Part shown: positions 1-10,875 of the stretch, in pieces
How the letters are laid out: every line of letters starts with the position of its first letter
Numbering within the stretch: the first letter of the stretch is position 1
From: Jacaranda mimosifolia
Lineage: Eukaryota > Streptophyta > Magnoliopsida > Lamiales > Bignoniaceae
Direction of reading: 5' to 3'
Assembly: GCA_018894105.1 (NCBI GenBank)
Contig: CM032118.1
Coordinates: forward strand, 28,128,690-28,192,689
Length of the DNA stretch: 64,000 nucleotides
Program-made: the position numbers and the translations under genes
Notes under the pieces: model-generated
Told to the model about the DNA's origin: nothing
Seen by the model: only the letters and a program-made list of their open reading frames with translations
Database searches by the model: none

Positions 1-56
1 CTTGACCATTAAAATTCTTTAGTTGGATAAGTTTTTCTTGATTTTCCTTATCCTTA

Positions 57-61
57 ATAAC
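57..61. repeat. Target-site duplication ATAAC, left copy
   Basis: Five bases directly before the 5' LTR. They match the five bases after the 3' LTR exactly, which shows that both element ends are original. Confidence 0.9.
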
Positions 62-871
62 TGATGTGGAATAGCCCAATAGGCCTAGCCCAACAGGTAT
101 CATCCAGAGAATATATCAACAGGCCCAACCTGCCTCTGAGATCCACACATGGAGTTGACCATTGTTGACCTCAGCTAATCCCACCCGCTGGCATAAGGGG
201 CATCAGCAACATCTATCAACTAGAGGTATGGTTGACTTATCCCGACGAAGGAGTTCGAATGCTGCCCCGCGCTTCCGTCCCCCACATCCTACTGTGTTAA
301 GAAGGCTAGTCGGCTTATTGAATAGGGAAGTCGAAAAGTTGCAAGGTCCTTTCCCTGCCGCATTAAAAGTACTAACAAGCAGCATACCTACACATTAATG
401 GCGCGTGCTACCCCAGTACCACATGTCCCGCCGTCCCTGACAGAGGGCACGCTGCCAGAGTACTATTCTGACCAAGAAAATGGGAGACGAAGCCACTTGT
501 AATAGTACAAGGTGGTAAAATAACCAAAAACTCCTCATGCGAGGAAAAGAACCCTCTCTAGCGCCCTGTGAGCACCATAGAAATATGAACCACCCGGGAA
601 AGGCTATAAATACCCCATCCTCAGCCTTTAGAAATGTATGCTATTATTCCTTCTTGAGCTTTCATTCTGCTGCTCGAGTTTTCTATTTGATCAAACACTA
701 ACTTGAGCGTCGAAGTGCCTTGGCCGAAGGCCCCATCAGCGAGCCTGACGTTTGCTCGTGATTGTAGGACTTATTTCCTAATCTCCCAAAAGTAGCGAGA
801 TCGACCAGACTAAGGTCGATTGGATTGATTCCCTACGCAATCAACTCAGAAAATGATTTGAACCCTCATCA
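62..871 (+). repeat. 5' LTR of the Tat-like gypsy element
   Basis: Starts TGATGTGG and ends CCTCATCA, giving a 5-bp inverted terminus TGATG/CATCA. It aligns along its full length with 10063-10870. It holds a TATA box near 605 and is followed at once by a primer-binding-site-like sequence. Confidence 0.93.
605..612 (+). promoter_or_regulatory. TATA box of the 5' LTR
   Basis: TATAAATA lies in a GGC-TATAAATA-CCCC context, with the same sequence at 10605-10612 in the 3' LTR. Transcription of the element would start about 30 bases downstream. Confidence 0.7.
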
Positions 872-873
872 TT

Positions 874-890
874 TGGTGCCGTCTGTGGGA
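874..890 (+). other. Primer binding site
   Basis: TGGTGCCGTCTGTGGGA begins three bases after the LTR. This is the position and general sequence used by plant gypsy elements and loosely resembles the complement of a tRNA-Asp 3' end. The tRNA assignment is inference. Confidence 0.6.
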
Positions 891-918
891 ATCCTGAGCT
901 TGCAATTGAAACAGAAAA

Positions 919-2395
919 ATGGTGAACACCAGGGGAGCCATCTCAAAATGACAACAGAATAGAAAATCACCAGCACTTCCTCCCCAACACCACGAAGAAA
1001 CACATGTAGCGGAGCCGGGCGCGGCGGGGCCTTGCACCTAACCCAATCAGGTGGTCACCTTGACCATGCCATAGTTGATGCAGCTCATCAGCGAGCAGAT
1101 ATCTGCTCAGATTTCGGCGCAACTTTCTGCAGCCCTAAACCGCCATACCCTCCAACCTGGATCGGCGGCTAGTACTACACCCCAACCTATTTAGCAAAAG
1201 GAAAGGCCCGTCATGGAAGAATGGGGCCGTGCGGAGGCTAGAGACCTCCGCCCTGGCGCAACGATAGCCCAGGACATTTTTTGCGAGAAGAGCCCCAGCC
1301 AAACCTCCGAGAAGAGGTCACAAACTCTGTAGACCATGGCGCTCGACCTAATCGAGCCTCGCAGTGCGATAGGGTCGAGCGCGCTAGGCCCATGTCAAAC
1401 AAAAACCTTACCCAAGCCAATAGGGAAGAGCGGGAATAAGTCCCCATCAGGTGCAACAGTTGAATAGGTATCTTGAGGAAATATCGAGGAAGAACACTGA
1501 GAGGAACCCATACCATGAAGGCGTTCCCCGATCTCGATGTGAGAGAGAACCCTTTATCTGAGAAATCATTAACAAGTGAATAGCTGTCGATGCGAAGGTC
1601 CCGACGGGTTTACCCCAATATGATGGCTCGTCGGACCCCAATGAGCATTTCCTCCAGTTTGAGCATATGATGCAGCTACATCGCCACAATGAATATATCC
1701 ACGCAAAGATACTGGTGACTACTTTCTAAAGCCTAGCGTTGGATTGGTTTGTCAAACTAGAACCGTCATCGATTTACTCGTATGATCAACTATGTGATAA
1801 GTTTCTGCACATAGTCAAGCAAAATGAGGGGGAGTTTCTACGTGACTTTTTCACCAGATTCAACACCGAAGCCCTGAAAATCGACAGTCCACGAATCGAG
1901 TTCCTGATTGATGTGCTCTTTTTGGGCCTTCGCCACAAAGAGTGTGCCAATGCTTTGGTCAGGGAGAGGCCCAAATTGATGGAAGAGTTGCTCGATCTCA
2001 TGGAGAGGTATATGACATAAAAAGATATGAACAAGTTGAAATATGGGAACTCGGAGGTCGAGAAGAGGAAGGTAAAGGAAAAGGACGACTGCCAGCAAAA
2101 TGATGGTCATCGGTCTCCCATCAAACATTTCCATGATTACATGCCACTTAACCTCCCAAGGAAAGAGGTACTATTTTCCATTGAACACGACAACCTTTTT
2201 AAGAGACCCAGGAAGCTAAAGAAGACTGAAGCAATAAAGAGGTCCAAAAAATATTGTCACTTTCATCGACCAAAAGGGCATGACACGGAAGACTGCTTCA
2301 ACCTTTACGATGAAATTAAAAGGCTGACCAGGCAAGGCCATCTCAAGAAGTTTGTTGATGAAAGTGCTAGACAGGAACCAACGGCGACCGACTAG
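919..2395 (+). pseudogene. gag: Gag (degenerate), Tat-like gypsy element
   Basis: The reading opens with MVNTRG 47 bases after the LTR, the usual start of Tat-type Gag. The capsid-like part is clearest at 1739-2020 (DWFVKLEPSSI, then FTRFNTEALKI). A knuckle-like motif, CHFHRPKGHDTEDC, falls near 2256-2297. It has the CX2H...H...C spacing seen in this lineage rather than a standard CCHC. The frame ends in a stop at 2395. Several stops and frameshifts between 950 and 1740 break the N-terminal half, so no full protein can be made. Gag would package the element RNA in cytoplasmic particles. Confidence 0.75.
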
Positions 2396-2639
2396 ACTCC
2401 TCGAAGAGAACGGTCAGCCAGCCTGAGGAAGAAAGACAGAGGAAAGAAACCCACCCATGATCCCCGATCACCAATCAGAGGGGTCATCGACACCATCGCA
2501 TGAGGCTCTACGGGAGGGGACTCAAAATCGATCAGGAGGCAGAACCAGTGCAGGTTAGAGTCGACCAAATCCTCTCTGATCAAAAAGTTTTCCAGTTGTC
2601 CACAAGTGCAAAACCAATTACTTTTTTAGACGATGACCT

Positions 2640-3000
2640 TTCGCATATCAAGTGTTAAGGAGTGGACAACAACCAAGACTACCCCCTGGTTGTATCCGTT
2701 AAAATCATAAACTTTGAGGTAAGGAAAATACTGGTCGACAATGGAAGCTCCGCAAACATCATATTCCTGCCGACCCTCCAGAGGATGAAGCTAGGAAAAC
2801 TCAAGTTTGAGTCCATTAGGACCCCACGGTTTGGGTTTGGGGAAACAGAAATCATACCCAAAGGATCCATCAACCTCTCCACATTATTCGGAAAAGCTCC
2901 GAGGAGAAGAACCCTCATGATTAGCTACCTAGTCGTCATGCACCTTTTGCATACAATGCCATTATTAGACGACCGGCTTTGAACAATTTTTGCACGGTAA
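2640..3000 (+). pseudogene. pro: Aspartic protease region (degenerate)
   Basis: The stretch at 2662-2982 contains ILVDNGSSANIIF. This is the retropepsin active-site loop, with D-N-G in place of the usual D-T/S-G but the catalytic Asp present. A following fragment (2979-3179) carries on toward reverse transcriptase after a frameshift. The protease would cut the Gag-Pol polyprotein. It sits in the expected place between Gag and RT. Confidence 0.65.
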
Positions 3001-3249
3001 TTTTGACCTACCATATGAAGGTCAAGTTCCCGATCTCTGCAGGCACCAGGGAACTCTTATGCAACATTAAAGAAGCCTGGCGATGTTATACTATATCAGT
3101 CGAAGCCACCGCACAGAAGACTCGACCTAAACTGAATCCCTCTGGGGACGCCTCAATAGCGGAACCTGAGGAGGGATAGCAGTTCAAGAAGAGCAAACTC
3201 GAAGATACTGGGCTCGAACCTGTGGGGGAGTTCAAGACCATTGAGCTCG

Positions 3250-4680
3250 AGCCAGGAAACCTTAATAAGACCACTCGGGTCAGCAACGATGGGCCAGTAC
3301 ATGGAATATCTTATGGTCGATTTCCTTCGCAAGAACATTGACGTGTTTGCATGGAAAGCTTCCGTCTTCAAGGAATCAACCCCAGCATCATCGTCCATTA
3401 CCTCAATGTGGACCTCTTATATAAACCCGTGAAGCAAAAGACCAGGATGTTCAATACTGAAAAGACCCAGATTATCGAAGAGGAAATCAACAAGCTATTA
3501 GAAGCATGGTATATTGTAGAAATTCAATATCCTAGTTAGCTTTGTAACGTAGTCTTGGTCCCCAAATATGAGGGAAAGTGGCGCATGTGTAACGATTTCA
3601 CTGATCTGAATAAAACTTGTCCTAAAGATCCTTACTCTTGCCTTGAATAGACTTAATAGTCGACTCTACCTCTGGTTGTTAATTGTTAAGTATGATGGAT
3701 GCATTCCAAGGGTATAACCAAATATTCATGGAACCCGAGGACAGAGATAAGACGTCTTTCATCGTACCCAATGGGGTTTACTGTTTCCTGGTTACGCCTT
3801 TTGGACTAAAAAATACAGGGGCAACTTACCAGAGACTAGGAAACTTCATGTTCAAAAACAAGATTAGAGAGTCAATAGAAGTGTATGTCGACGGCATGAT
3901 TGTTAAAATGGAGCAAGTAGTAAAACATCTCATCGTCCTCGATCACATTTTTTCCATACTTCGTGTATTTTAGATGAAACTTAACCCTAACAAGTGTACG
4001 TTTGGGGTTCAGGGATGCAAATTCTTAGGGTACATGGTCAGCCAAAGGGGCATCGAAGCGAACCCTCAAAAAATTCAAGCAATTTTGGACATTGAGCCCC
4101 CCCAAACCGCCAGAGATGTATCGCAGCTAGTTAGACGGATCATTGCCCTGGGGAGGTTCATAGCCCGTTTAGCCGACAAGAGCTTACCTTTCTTCAAATC
4201 CTTAAAAACACCAAAAAGTCAAGGTTCCAATGGTTGAAGTAGTGTGGCCAAGCCTTGGCTGATTTGAAACAGTATATCTCTTCGGCACCCATGCTAGCCA
4301 AACCTAACATGGGAGAAGTTCTACACCTGTATTTAGCAGTGTCATCGTCCTCAATCAGCTCAGTCCTAGTTTCAACCAGGGAAGGGACACACAGACCTGT
4401 CTATTATTGCAGCAAATCGTTGTAAGGCCCGGAGCACAACTACCTTGAAATCGAGAAATTCGCGCTCACCCTGGTTACATTGACTAGGAAGTTGAGGCCA
4501 TATTTCCAATCACATTCCATCATAGTGTTGACAAACCAGCCATTGAAGTAGGTACTATCCAAACCAGACTCATCAGGGCGGTTAACCAAGTGGGCGATTG
4601 AGCTAGGCGAGTTCGACATCGCTTTCCAACCAATCACAGTTATAAAAGCACAGGTGCTAGCAGATTTCATCATTGAAACA
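3250..4680 (+). pseudogene. pol: Reverse transcriptase and RNase H (degenerate)
   Basis: Fragments in three frames follow RT order. The early finger region is at 3290-3539 (FLRKNIDVFAWKAS). The palm is at 3683-3973 (SMMDAFQGYNQIFM, then TPFGLKNTGATYQR). The thumb is at 3974-4237 (KCTFGVQGCKFLGYM). The active-site box at 3884-3895 reads YVDG rather than YVDD, a GAC to GGC change that removes the second catalytic Asp. The RT-linked RNase H and connection follow to about 4680, with stops at several points. The enzyme would copy element RNA into DNA. This copy is dead both by its frame breaks and by its active-site change. Confidence 0.85.
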
Positions 4681-4689
4681 TTTGACCTT

Positions 4690-5040
4690 CCAGAACAGGC
4701 TAACCACAACTCACTCACTTGGACTTTGTATGTCAACGGATCGGCAACCTCATTGGGAGGAGGAATAGGAGTGTCACTCCGCTCCCCACTTACAGAAGAG
4801 TATGATTTTGCTATTAGGCTCGACTACCCAGTAACGAATAATGAGGCGGAGTATGAAGCCCTTCTTATGGGCATGAGGATGGCAGTGGACTGGGGAGTTA
4901 AGTAGGTTGCAACCATCACGAATTCTCTGCTAGTTGCCAAGTAGGTGGAAGGGAATTTCGAGGCCAAAGAAGCTATAATGACCAAGTACCTAGCCCAGGT
5001 GAAATGGTTGATCAACAATTCAGAAAGTTCATTCTGAAGC
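4690..5040 (+). pseudogene. Second (archaeal-type) RNase H domain, degenerate
   Basis: The reading at 4654-4905 contains LYVNGSATSLGGGIGV followed by TNNEAEYEALLMGMRMA. This is the pattern of the extra RNase H that plant Tat elements carry between pol RNase H and integrase. The first acidic residue, normally Asp in the V-D-G-S loop, is Asn here (AAC at 4735-4737). The Glu of NEAEYEAL is kept. Stops follow from 4903. A dual RNase H is the main support for placing the element in Tat. Confidence 0.7.
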
Positions 5041-5119
5041 AAGTACTATGATAAAAAAATGAGCAGGCAGATGCCATATTTAAATTCGCCAGCTCAACCA
5101 AAGGGACTAGAAACAAAAC

Positions 5120-6459
5120 AATTACATTCTTGGTCGCACACAAACTAACCATAAGTTGCTCCGACCAGGACTTGGTGGGGAGTGTCAAGGAAGCGCACCA
5201 CTCTTGGCAAAACGCAATAAAGCTCTACATGAGGTAAGGGATAGTCCCTAATGATAAGGGCGAAGCTCGTTGGCTCAGGGGCCAAGCAGCCAAATTCACC
5301 TTTGACGAGCATCGACAGTTGTATAAGAGGTCAATTTTCAGGCCCACCAATGAGATATTTAAATCTTGACTAGGCAGATGAGGTTTTGCATGAAGCCTAC
5401 GCGAGCATTTGTGGTAACCACTATGGCAGATAGGCCCTAGCCCACAAGATCGTCCGATATGGATATTTCTTGCCCACTTTGCTACAGAATGTCGTCGATT
5501 TTGCCAAAAGATGACCATCCTGCCAGGTTCATTCGAACATACCACACCAGCCTGTGGCAACAATGATAAATGTGCAAGTTACTTGGCTGTTCGACTAGTG
5601 GGGAATCGACATCATTGGTTTTCTCCCGAAAATGACAGAACTGAGGAAATTCATCATCGTGGCGGTCGAATATTTTATCAAGTGGGTGGAGGCCGAGGCA
5701 GTCTCTAAGATAACTGACGTAGCTATCAAGAGCTTCATATGGAAAAATATCATATGCCGCTTTGGCTTCCCTAAAGTCCTTATATCAGATAACAGCATGC
5801 AATTCCAAAGCAAAAGCACCAAGAATTGGTGCGAAAGCTTGGGTATTCGCCAGCACTTGATCTTGGTAGGGAATCCCCAAGCAAATGCCTAGACCGAAGT
5901 AACGAATACTACTATGCTCGACCATCTCAAAGTGAGGATAACTGGAACCGAAGCAATCTGGGCAGAGGACCTCCCTGGTGTACTATGGGCACACAAGATA
6001 ACCCCATGAATGGCAACAGGTTATAGCCCTTACAGTTTGGTCTATGGGTCAGAAGTAGTGATCCCAACTGAGCTGATACAACACACCGCTCAGATGATCC
6101 ACTTTAACCCAATCACGAATGGCTCAAAAATGGAACTTGACGTCAAAGCCATTGATGAGCTGCGGCAACAAGCTTACAATACAATGCAAAGATATAGGTA
6201 TAGAATTGCAGAATATTATAATAAGGGAGTCTGACAACAAAACTTCAATGTGGGAGATCTCGTCCTAAAAAGAGTCAAGGTGTCCAAGAATGTTGGGCAG
6301 CTCGACCCCAAATGGGAAGGGCTATACTCAGTAGTAAAGGTAGCGAAGCACAATGCCTACCGACTCACCGACATGAACGACAATGAGCTCCCGCGGCCTT
6401 GGAATGCGGTCAACTTAAAGAAATTCTATGTAAAAAAACTATTGTACCGACTTGTCTGA
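5120..6459 (+). pseudogene. int: Integrase (degenerate)
   Basis: The zinc-binding region near 5400-5520 is worn. The catalytic core is readable at 5600-5892: the first Asp in GIDIIGFLP, the second in LISDNSMQFQ, and the Glu shortly after NPQANA (a CAG to TAG stop sits between). The C-terminal part runs through 6010-6234 (ATGYSPYSLVYGSEVVIPTE) to 6459 (FNVGDLVLKRVKVSKN, then KWEGLYSVVKV). All three DDE residues remain, but in-frame stops near 5890, 6008 and 6232 prevent expression. Integrase would join element DNA to the chromosome. Confidence 0.85.
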
Positions 6460-6527
6460 ATGAAACCCCCAAATAAATTTTGTAACTGTCCACTGGCATT
6501 ACGGATGACCACTCATTTGACTAAATA

Positions 6528-6878
6528 GCGGTTTCGAGCCGCTAAACTAAGGCTCCCCAGCCTAAGTCCCCAAATGAGTGAATCGTTTATGGTCAACCCC
6601 ATAGTCGAGCAAACTGCGGCTTCGAGCCGTCAAACTAAGGCTCCCCAGCCTAAGTTCCCAAATGAGGAATCATTCATGGTCGACCCCGCAGTCGACCAAA
6701 CTGCGACTTCGAGTCGTTGAACTAAGGCTCCCCAGCCAAAGTCCCCAAACGAGTGAATCATTTGTGATTGACCTCGCAATCGACCAAACTGCGGCTTCGA
6801 GCCACCAAATCAAGGCTCCCCAGCCCAAGTCCCCAAATGCGTGAGTCATCGGTAGTCGATCATACAGTCGCCCAAAGA
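6528..6878 (+). repeat. Tandem repeat, four copies of about 88 bp
   Basis: Copies start at 6528, 6616, 6703 and 6791, each with GCGGCTTCGAGCC-like starts and a shared AAGGCTCCCCAGCC core. They lie directly after integrase, where Tat-lineage elements often carry tandem repeats that can seed satellite DNA. Confidence 0.9.
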
Positions 6879-7249
6879 CGCGAAGTCACAGTTACGCACA
6901 TGCATATAAAAAGTATGCCAAGCGTTTAGGAGCGGCCCATGATTGGGATTGTGCAAGGCAACTTGGTTGATTTAAATCGACCAAAAACTATGATATACGC
7001 TGCTTAAAGAGGCGTTGTTTCAGTTTAAACCGCATAAATTGTCGTTCATAACTGATTGACTAATTTTTATCGAGTAGACACTTGTGTCACCAAAAGTTTG
7101 ATTACAAAGTTTTCATTAATTAGCAAATAATACTCGATAAAGTGTGAAAGCAAAGCAACTAATTAAACAATAATACGCATCGATGAAAAAAGAACACTTC
7201 ATTCCATTAACTAACCAATATTCTGATTACAAAAAAAAAACTACAAAAT
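6879..7249. other. Non-coding spacer within the gypsy element
   Basis: Lies between the tandem repeat and the 3' end of the opposite-strand gene. No convincing reading frame, RNA gene or repeat was seen. Confidence 0.5.
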
Positions 7250-9720
7250 ACGCCCAGCAGGGCTCCCAGATGTGGCGAGGTCCCCGACCTCAAGGCTGGT
7301 CTGACCTTTTTCCCTCAATAGGTAGGGCGTCCTCTTCCTCAGCTTGTTGGACACCCTCTTCCTCTTTCCCTAAAAGTCGAGATGACCCCGCCTCGTCCAC
7401 CAACAATGGATGCTCGTTGGGAGGAAAGTAGTTGGCCGCATTGACCTTGCTATCCCTCACGTCGAATGCAAAATCATTGGCAAAGTTGAACTTCGTGGTC
7501 ATAGCCTCGACATGGGCCTGGTGAGCAGGATTTATAGGTGGAGCAGCAGCAAGAGTAGAAATGGCATCCGCAGCAGTCTCATTGGTGGGGGCACCCTCTT
7601 TGTAGTACATGCGCAGCTGCTTATCAAGGGTGTAATTCAGACGTCTTTTATCCTCGGCACTAATATTGTACCCCAAGAACTACAGCTTCCTAATAGCCTT
7701 ATCAAATGCTTTTTTAGCATCATCAAGCGAGAAGATGACACTGGCATCCATAAAGGCAAAGGTCAGCATAAACTGTTACACCGCCTCCCATCGAACGTTG
7801 GGCAACATCCAACTAAATTCTCGTAGAGCAAACTATAGAGCTGCCTCGTACCCTTGTGCCCGACCGATTATAGTAAGATTGTGCCTCCACCCGGGACTTT
7901 TTTAGGAGCTCGTTGGCTCATTGTGTTCACGGCATTCACCAGCTCGGCGTCCTTCGTCACCAGCTGCGCATTCACTTCTTCTAGCTGTTTGGTAAGATGC
8001 TCAACTTCTGTCTGGGTGGACTCGAGTGCCTCTTTGGCTATCTCCACCTCCCTAGGTCCCTTATGCATTTGTTCTACTTGGTCGAGCACCAGTTCCAACC
8101 TCCAAAACATGTGGTATCCCAGCTACCTAACCTGCTAAAGCAATATTGATGTCAGCATACATAGAGCGTGTAAAGCCATGCAATATTAAAAAGGGCTCAA
8201 CTAAAAAACTTGCCATGTTAGCGTGATATGCTAAAGCCTTAATAGCCGCGCCTTGGCTCTTCTCCATCATCTTATGCTAGTCGGAGGTGAATAGACCAGC
8301 TATTAGAACTTTCATCGATAGGGACCCAGTCTCTCTCGCCGTCATCATCGGCATTGAATTTGGACCGTGAGCTCAGTCTCGAATCGAGGAAACAGTAGCT
8401 CCGTCAGGTCAAATAGCTCTTTATCTTCTCAATACCTAAAAAGGTCGAACCTTGTAGTCGCTCTATCCTTCCCTTTGCCATGATTGGCCTGTATCCTCTT
8501 CGGTGCAGGCCCGACCTGTGCAGTGGTGGGCCTCTTTCCTCGACTAGCCGGGCTATGATGAGCGGACGGTGCAGCAACCGACTGCGCAGCCGCTGGTGCA
8601 ATCAGCTGTTATCAAGCTACTGTGCCTGCCCGGCACTCGTAATTTTCTCTGTTCCTCTCTGTGCGGGCGATAGCTTGAAGACATGCCTGATTCATTATTT
8701 CTTCTCCATCTGCGCAAGAGCAAAATAAAAAAAAAACATGAAGTTCGACCATAATGATGTACACACAGCAGTAAACGAAGCACATATAAGTGTTTACCTA
8801 ATTGAGCATCCATAGACAACTCGAGCTGGGCAAGCGACAAGCCCGCCAACACAAGATTTCTCTCCTTGATATAGCCAGATGCCTCCATCTGACCAAACTT
8901 GACCAAATCCCACACAAAAGTATTTGGCCAAGTCGAAGTTTGATTCTCCGGTATTTCGACGTGCCCTCGCATCTAACCCCTAGAAAATCTAATGCCCAAG
9001 CCCCTAGGAGATCGAATATAGAAATGCCTAGTTTTCCACTTTTATCCGAACGAAGAGGCTGGGGTTACAAAATATTTTCGACGAGGGCGGGCAGTCAAAA
9101 AATAGAAGCCTAACTCCTTGCTACTCCCCGACTTGCGGGACATGGGGAGGTGAAAGAGATTGCTAAAGTTAGCAAACATAGGGGCTGGTTGTGAATATGC
9201 ATCAGAACAACAAAGCTGTATATTGTCGAGAAGCAGTTGGGAAGAAGTTGGGGAATGCAAACTTAAAGACCCCTTAGGAGATCGACTATTGGTTTGGCTG
9301 AGGGAAACCTAAGACCACACCTAAGGTCATCTTTGAACACTGCGATACACCTATTTAGAGATTGGTCCATCCTACCCCTAGGCCTTGGAACGATCAAATC
9401 ATAATCTAGAGGGACGTGATACAATTGCCTAAGAATATTCAAGTCTACCTCCCCTATTTTCGACCTAATCTTGCTGTAGTGCTCAGGGGTAAACAACCGA
9501 CCATGAGATACCGGGGCTCGCTCGGCCCAGCACCAGCCCCAGCAGTAACCCATTCACTGCTCGACGAGCTACTAGAACTATTGGTCGAATCTTTTTCATC
9601 GTTGGTTGGAACCCTATCCGACCTCGTTGCCTCACTGTCGCTCCCCAGACTCTCCTCATCATCCCCAAAGACTTTCAACATATTTTGCGCGATATGAACT
9701 TCAAAAGCAAAGGATAATAA
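7250..9720 (-). pseudogene. Opposite-strand accessory gene: putative gypsy-type transposon protein with coiled coil (degenerate)
   Basis: The gene reads right to left. An acidic, Ser-rich N-terminus (LKVFGDDEESLGSDSEATR, then a run of Ser) lies at about 9680-9560. Next comes a folded part at 9263-9553 (RLFTPEHYSKIRSKIGEVD, then CGLRFPSAKPIVDLLRGL) that continues over 9262-8800 with shifts (PRRKYFVTP; GYIKERNLVLAGLSL). A Pro/Ala/Lys-rich linker is at about 8620-8440. A coiled coil is at 7868-8110 (EVEHLTKQLEEVNAQLVT), and a C-terminal part is at 7290-7676. The folded part resembles the plant family called putative gypsy type transposon (Pfam PF04195); this is recalled, not searched. A minus-strand TATA box lies just upstream and an 88-bp intron can be read. 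Frameshifts and stops show decay. Function is unknown. Confidence 0.7.
8710..8797 (-). other. Intron-like sequence in the opposite-strand gene
   Basis: On the minus strand the donor TTAG/GTAAAC and the acceptor TTGCGCAG/ATGG bound 88 bp that include a T-rich run before the acceptor. Reading through meets stops. Joining the flanks keeps one frame, from LAQLELSMDAQL into EEIMNQACLQAIARTE. Frame continuity is the main support. Confidence 0.6.
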
Positions 9721-9858
9721 ACACGCTCTGAGGAGTAGAAAGTACTTACATGATAAAGTGTCCAAAGGTAGAATGCAAAATTTAGTATAGGCTGGAATTG
9801 ACCTCACGCAATGTAGTAAAAATTCAAATGAAGAGTAATTCCCCCTTTTTACTGCGCA

Positions 9859-9866
9859 TATTTATA
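9859..9866 (-). promoter_or_regulatory. TATA box for the opposite-strand gene
   Basis: TATAAATA on the minus strand in the context GGCC-TATAAATA-TGCGC. It sits about 50-60 bases upstream of the first Met of this strand and lies inside the element, outside the LTR. This suggests the gene has its own promoter. Confidence 0.5.
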
Positions 9867-10047
9867 GGCCCTAATGCACGGAACCCCAAGCGTACGCAAT
9901 TATTACATCTCCGACGCTTGACGCTTTGCTTGGTAAGGGTAACAGACGCATTAAATACACCAAAACCTTGGTCAATGTTTTCAACCGCCACCCAACAACA
10001 CAGCTACTCCCTATTTCTTCTTGTCGACAAGCTCGATCAAGACATAT

Positions 10048-10062
10048 AAGTGGGGGGACTCA
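10048..10062 (+). other. Polypurine tract
   Basis: AAGTGGGGGGACTCA lies directly before the 3' LTR. It is where plus-strand DNA synthesis would be primed. Confidence 0.75.
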
Positions 10063-10870
10063 TGATGTGGGATAGCCAATAGGCCCAGCCCAACATATAT
10101 CATCCCGAGAATATATGATCAGGCCCAACCTGCCTCTGAGGTCTACACATGGAGTCGACCATTGTCGACCTCAGCTGATCCCACCTGCTTGTATACAGGG
10201 CATCAACAACATCTATCGACTAGAGGTATGGTCGACTTATCCTGATGAAGTAGTTTGAATGTCGCCCCGCACTTCTATCCTCCACATCCTACTATGTTCA
10301 GAAGGCTAGTCGACTTATCGACCAAGGAAGTCGATAAGCTGCAGGGTCCTTTCCTTGCTATATTAAATATACTGATGGGCGGCATGCCTCTATATTAATG
10401 GCATGTGCTATCCCAGTACCATATGTCTTGCCATCCTCGACAGAGGGCATGCCGCCAGAGTACTATTTTGACCAAGAAAATGGGAGACGAAGCAACCTGC
10501 AATAGTACAAGGTGGTAAAATAACCAAAAACTCCTCATGCGAGGACAATAACGCTCTTTGGCGCTCTGTGGGCACCGTAGAAATATGAACCACCAGGGAA
10601 AGGCTATAAATACCCCATCCTCAGCCTTCAGAAAGGTATGCTATTATTCCTTCTTGAGCCTTCATTCTGCTGCTCGAGTTTTCTATTCGACCAAACACTA
10701 ACTTGAGTGTTGGAGTATCTTAGCTGAAGGAGCCTCGGCGAGCCTGACGTTTGCTCGTGATTGCAGGACTCATTCCCTAGCCTCCCAAAAGTAGCAAGAT
10801 CAACCAGACTAAGGTCGATTGGATTGATTCCCTACCCAATCAACTCAGAAAATGATTTGAACCCTCATCA
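10063..10870 (+). repeat. 3' LTR of the Tat-like gypsy element
   Basis: Begins TGATGTGGGATAG and ends CCCTCATCA. It aligns with the 5' LTR throughout. A TATA box matching that of the 5' LTR is at 10605-10612. Differences from the 5' LTR are mostly transitions, many of them CG to TG or CA. Confidence 0.93.
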
Positions 10871-10875
10871 ATAAC
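10871..10875. repeat. Target-site duplication ATAAC, right copy
   Basis: Identical to 57-61. Confidence 0.9.

Larger units (their letters stand above)
62..10870 (+). mobile_element. Full-length Ty3/gypsy LTR retrotransposon, Tat-like, with opposite-strand gene
   Basis: Two LTRs of about 810 bp bound the element. Both begin TGATG and end CATCA, and a 5-bp direct repeat ATAAC flanks the whole. Gag, protease, reverse transcriptase, RNase H, a second RNase H and integrase follow in Ty3/gypsy order on the plus strand. The second RNase H, the CX2H-type gag knuckle and the long 3' region with tandem repeats and an opposite-strand gene are characters of the plant Tat lineage. All frames carry stops and shifts, so the copy cannot move by itself. 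The LTRs differ mainly by C/T and G/A transitions, as expected of an old methylated insertion. Structure is certain; lineage is inferred from domain layout. Confidence 0.93.

Noticed and set aside
162..398. Open frame of 78 codons in the 5' LTR
   Set aside because: Lies wholly inside the LTR and has no family features.
1238..1689. Minus-strand frames opposite Gag
   Set aside because: Shadows of Gag on the other strand without recognisable domains. The antisense gene lies further downstream.
7183..8138. Plus-strand frames at 7183-8138
   Set aside because: They oppose the coiled coil and C-terminal part of the minus-strand gene, whose composition is far more protein-like.
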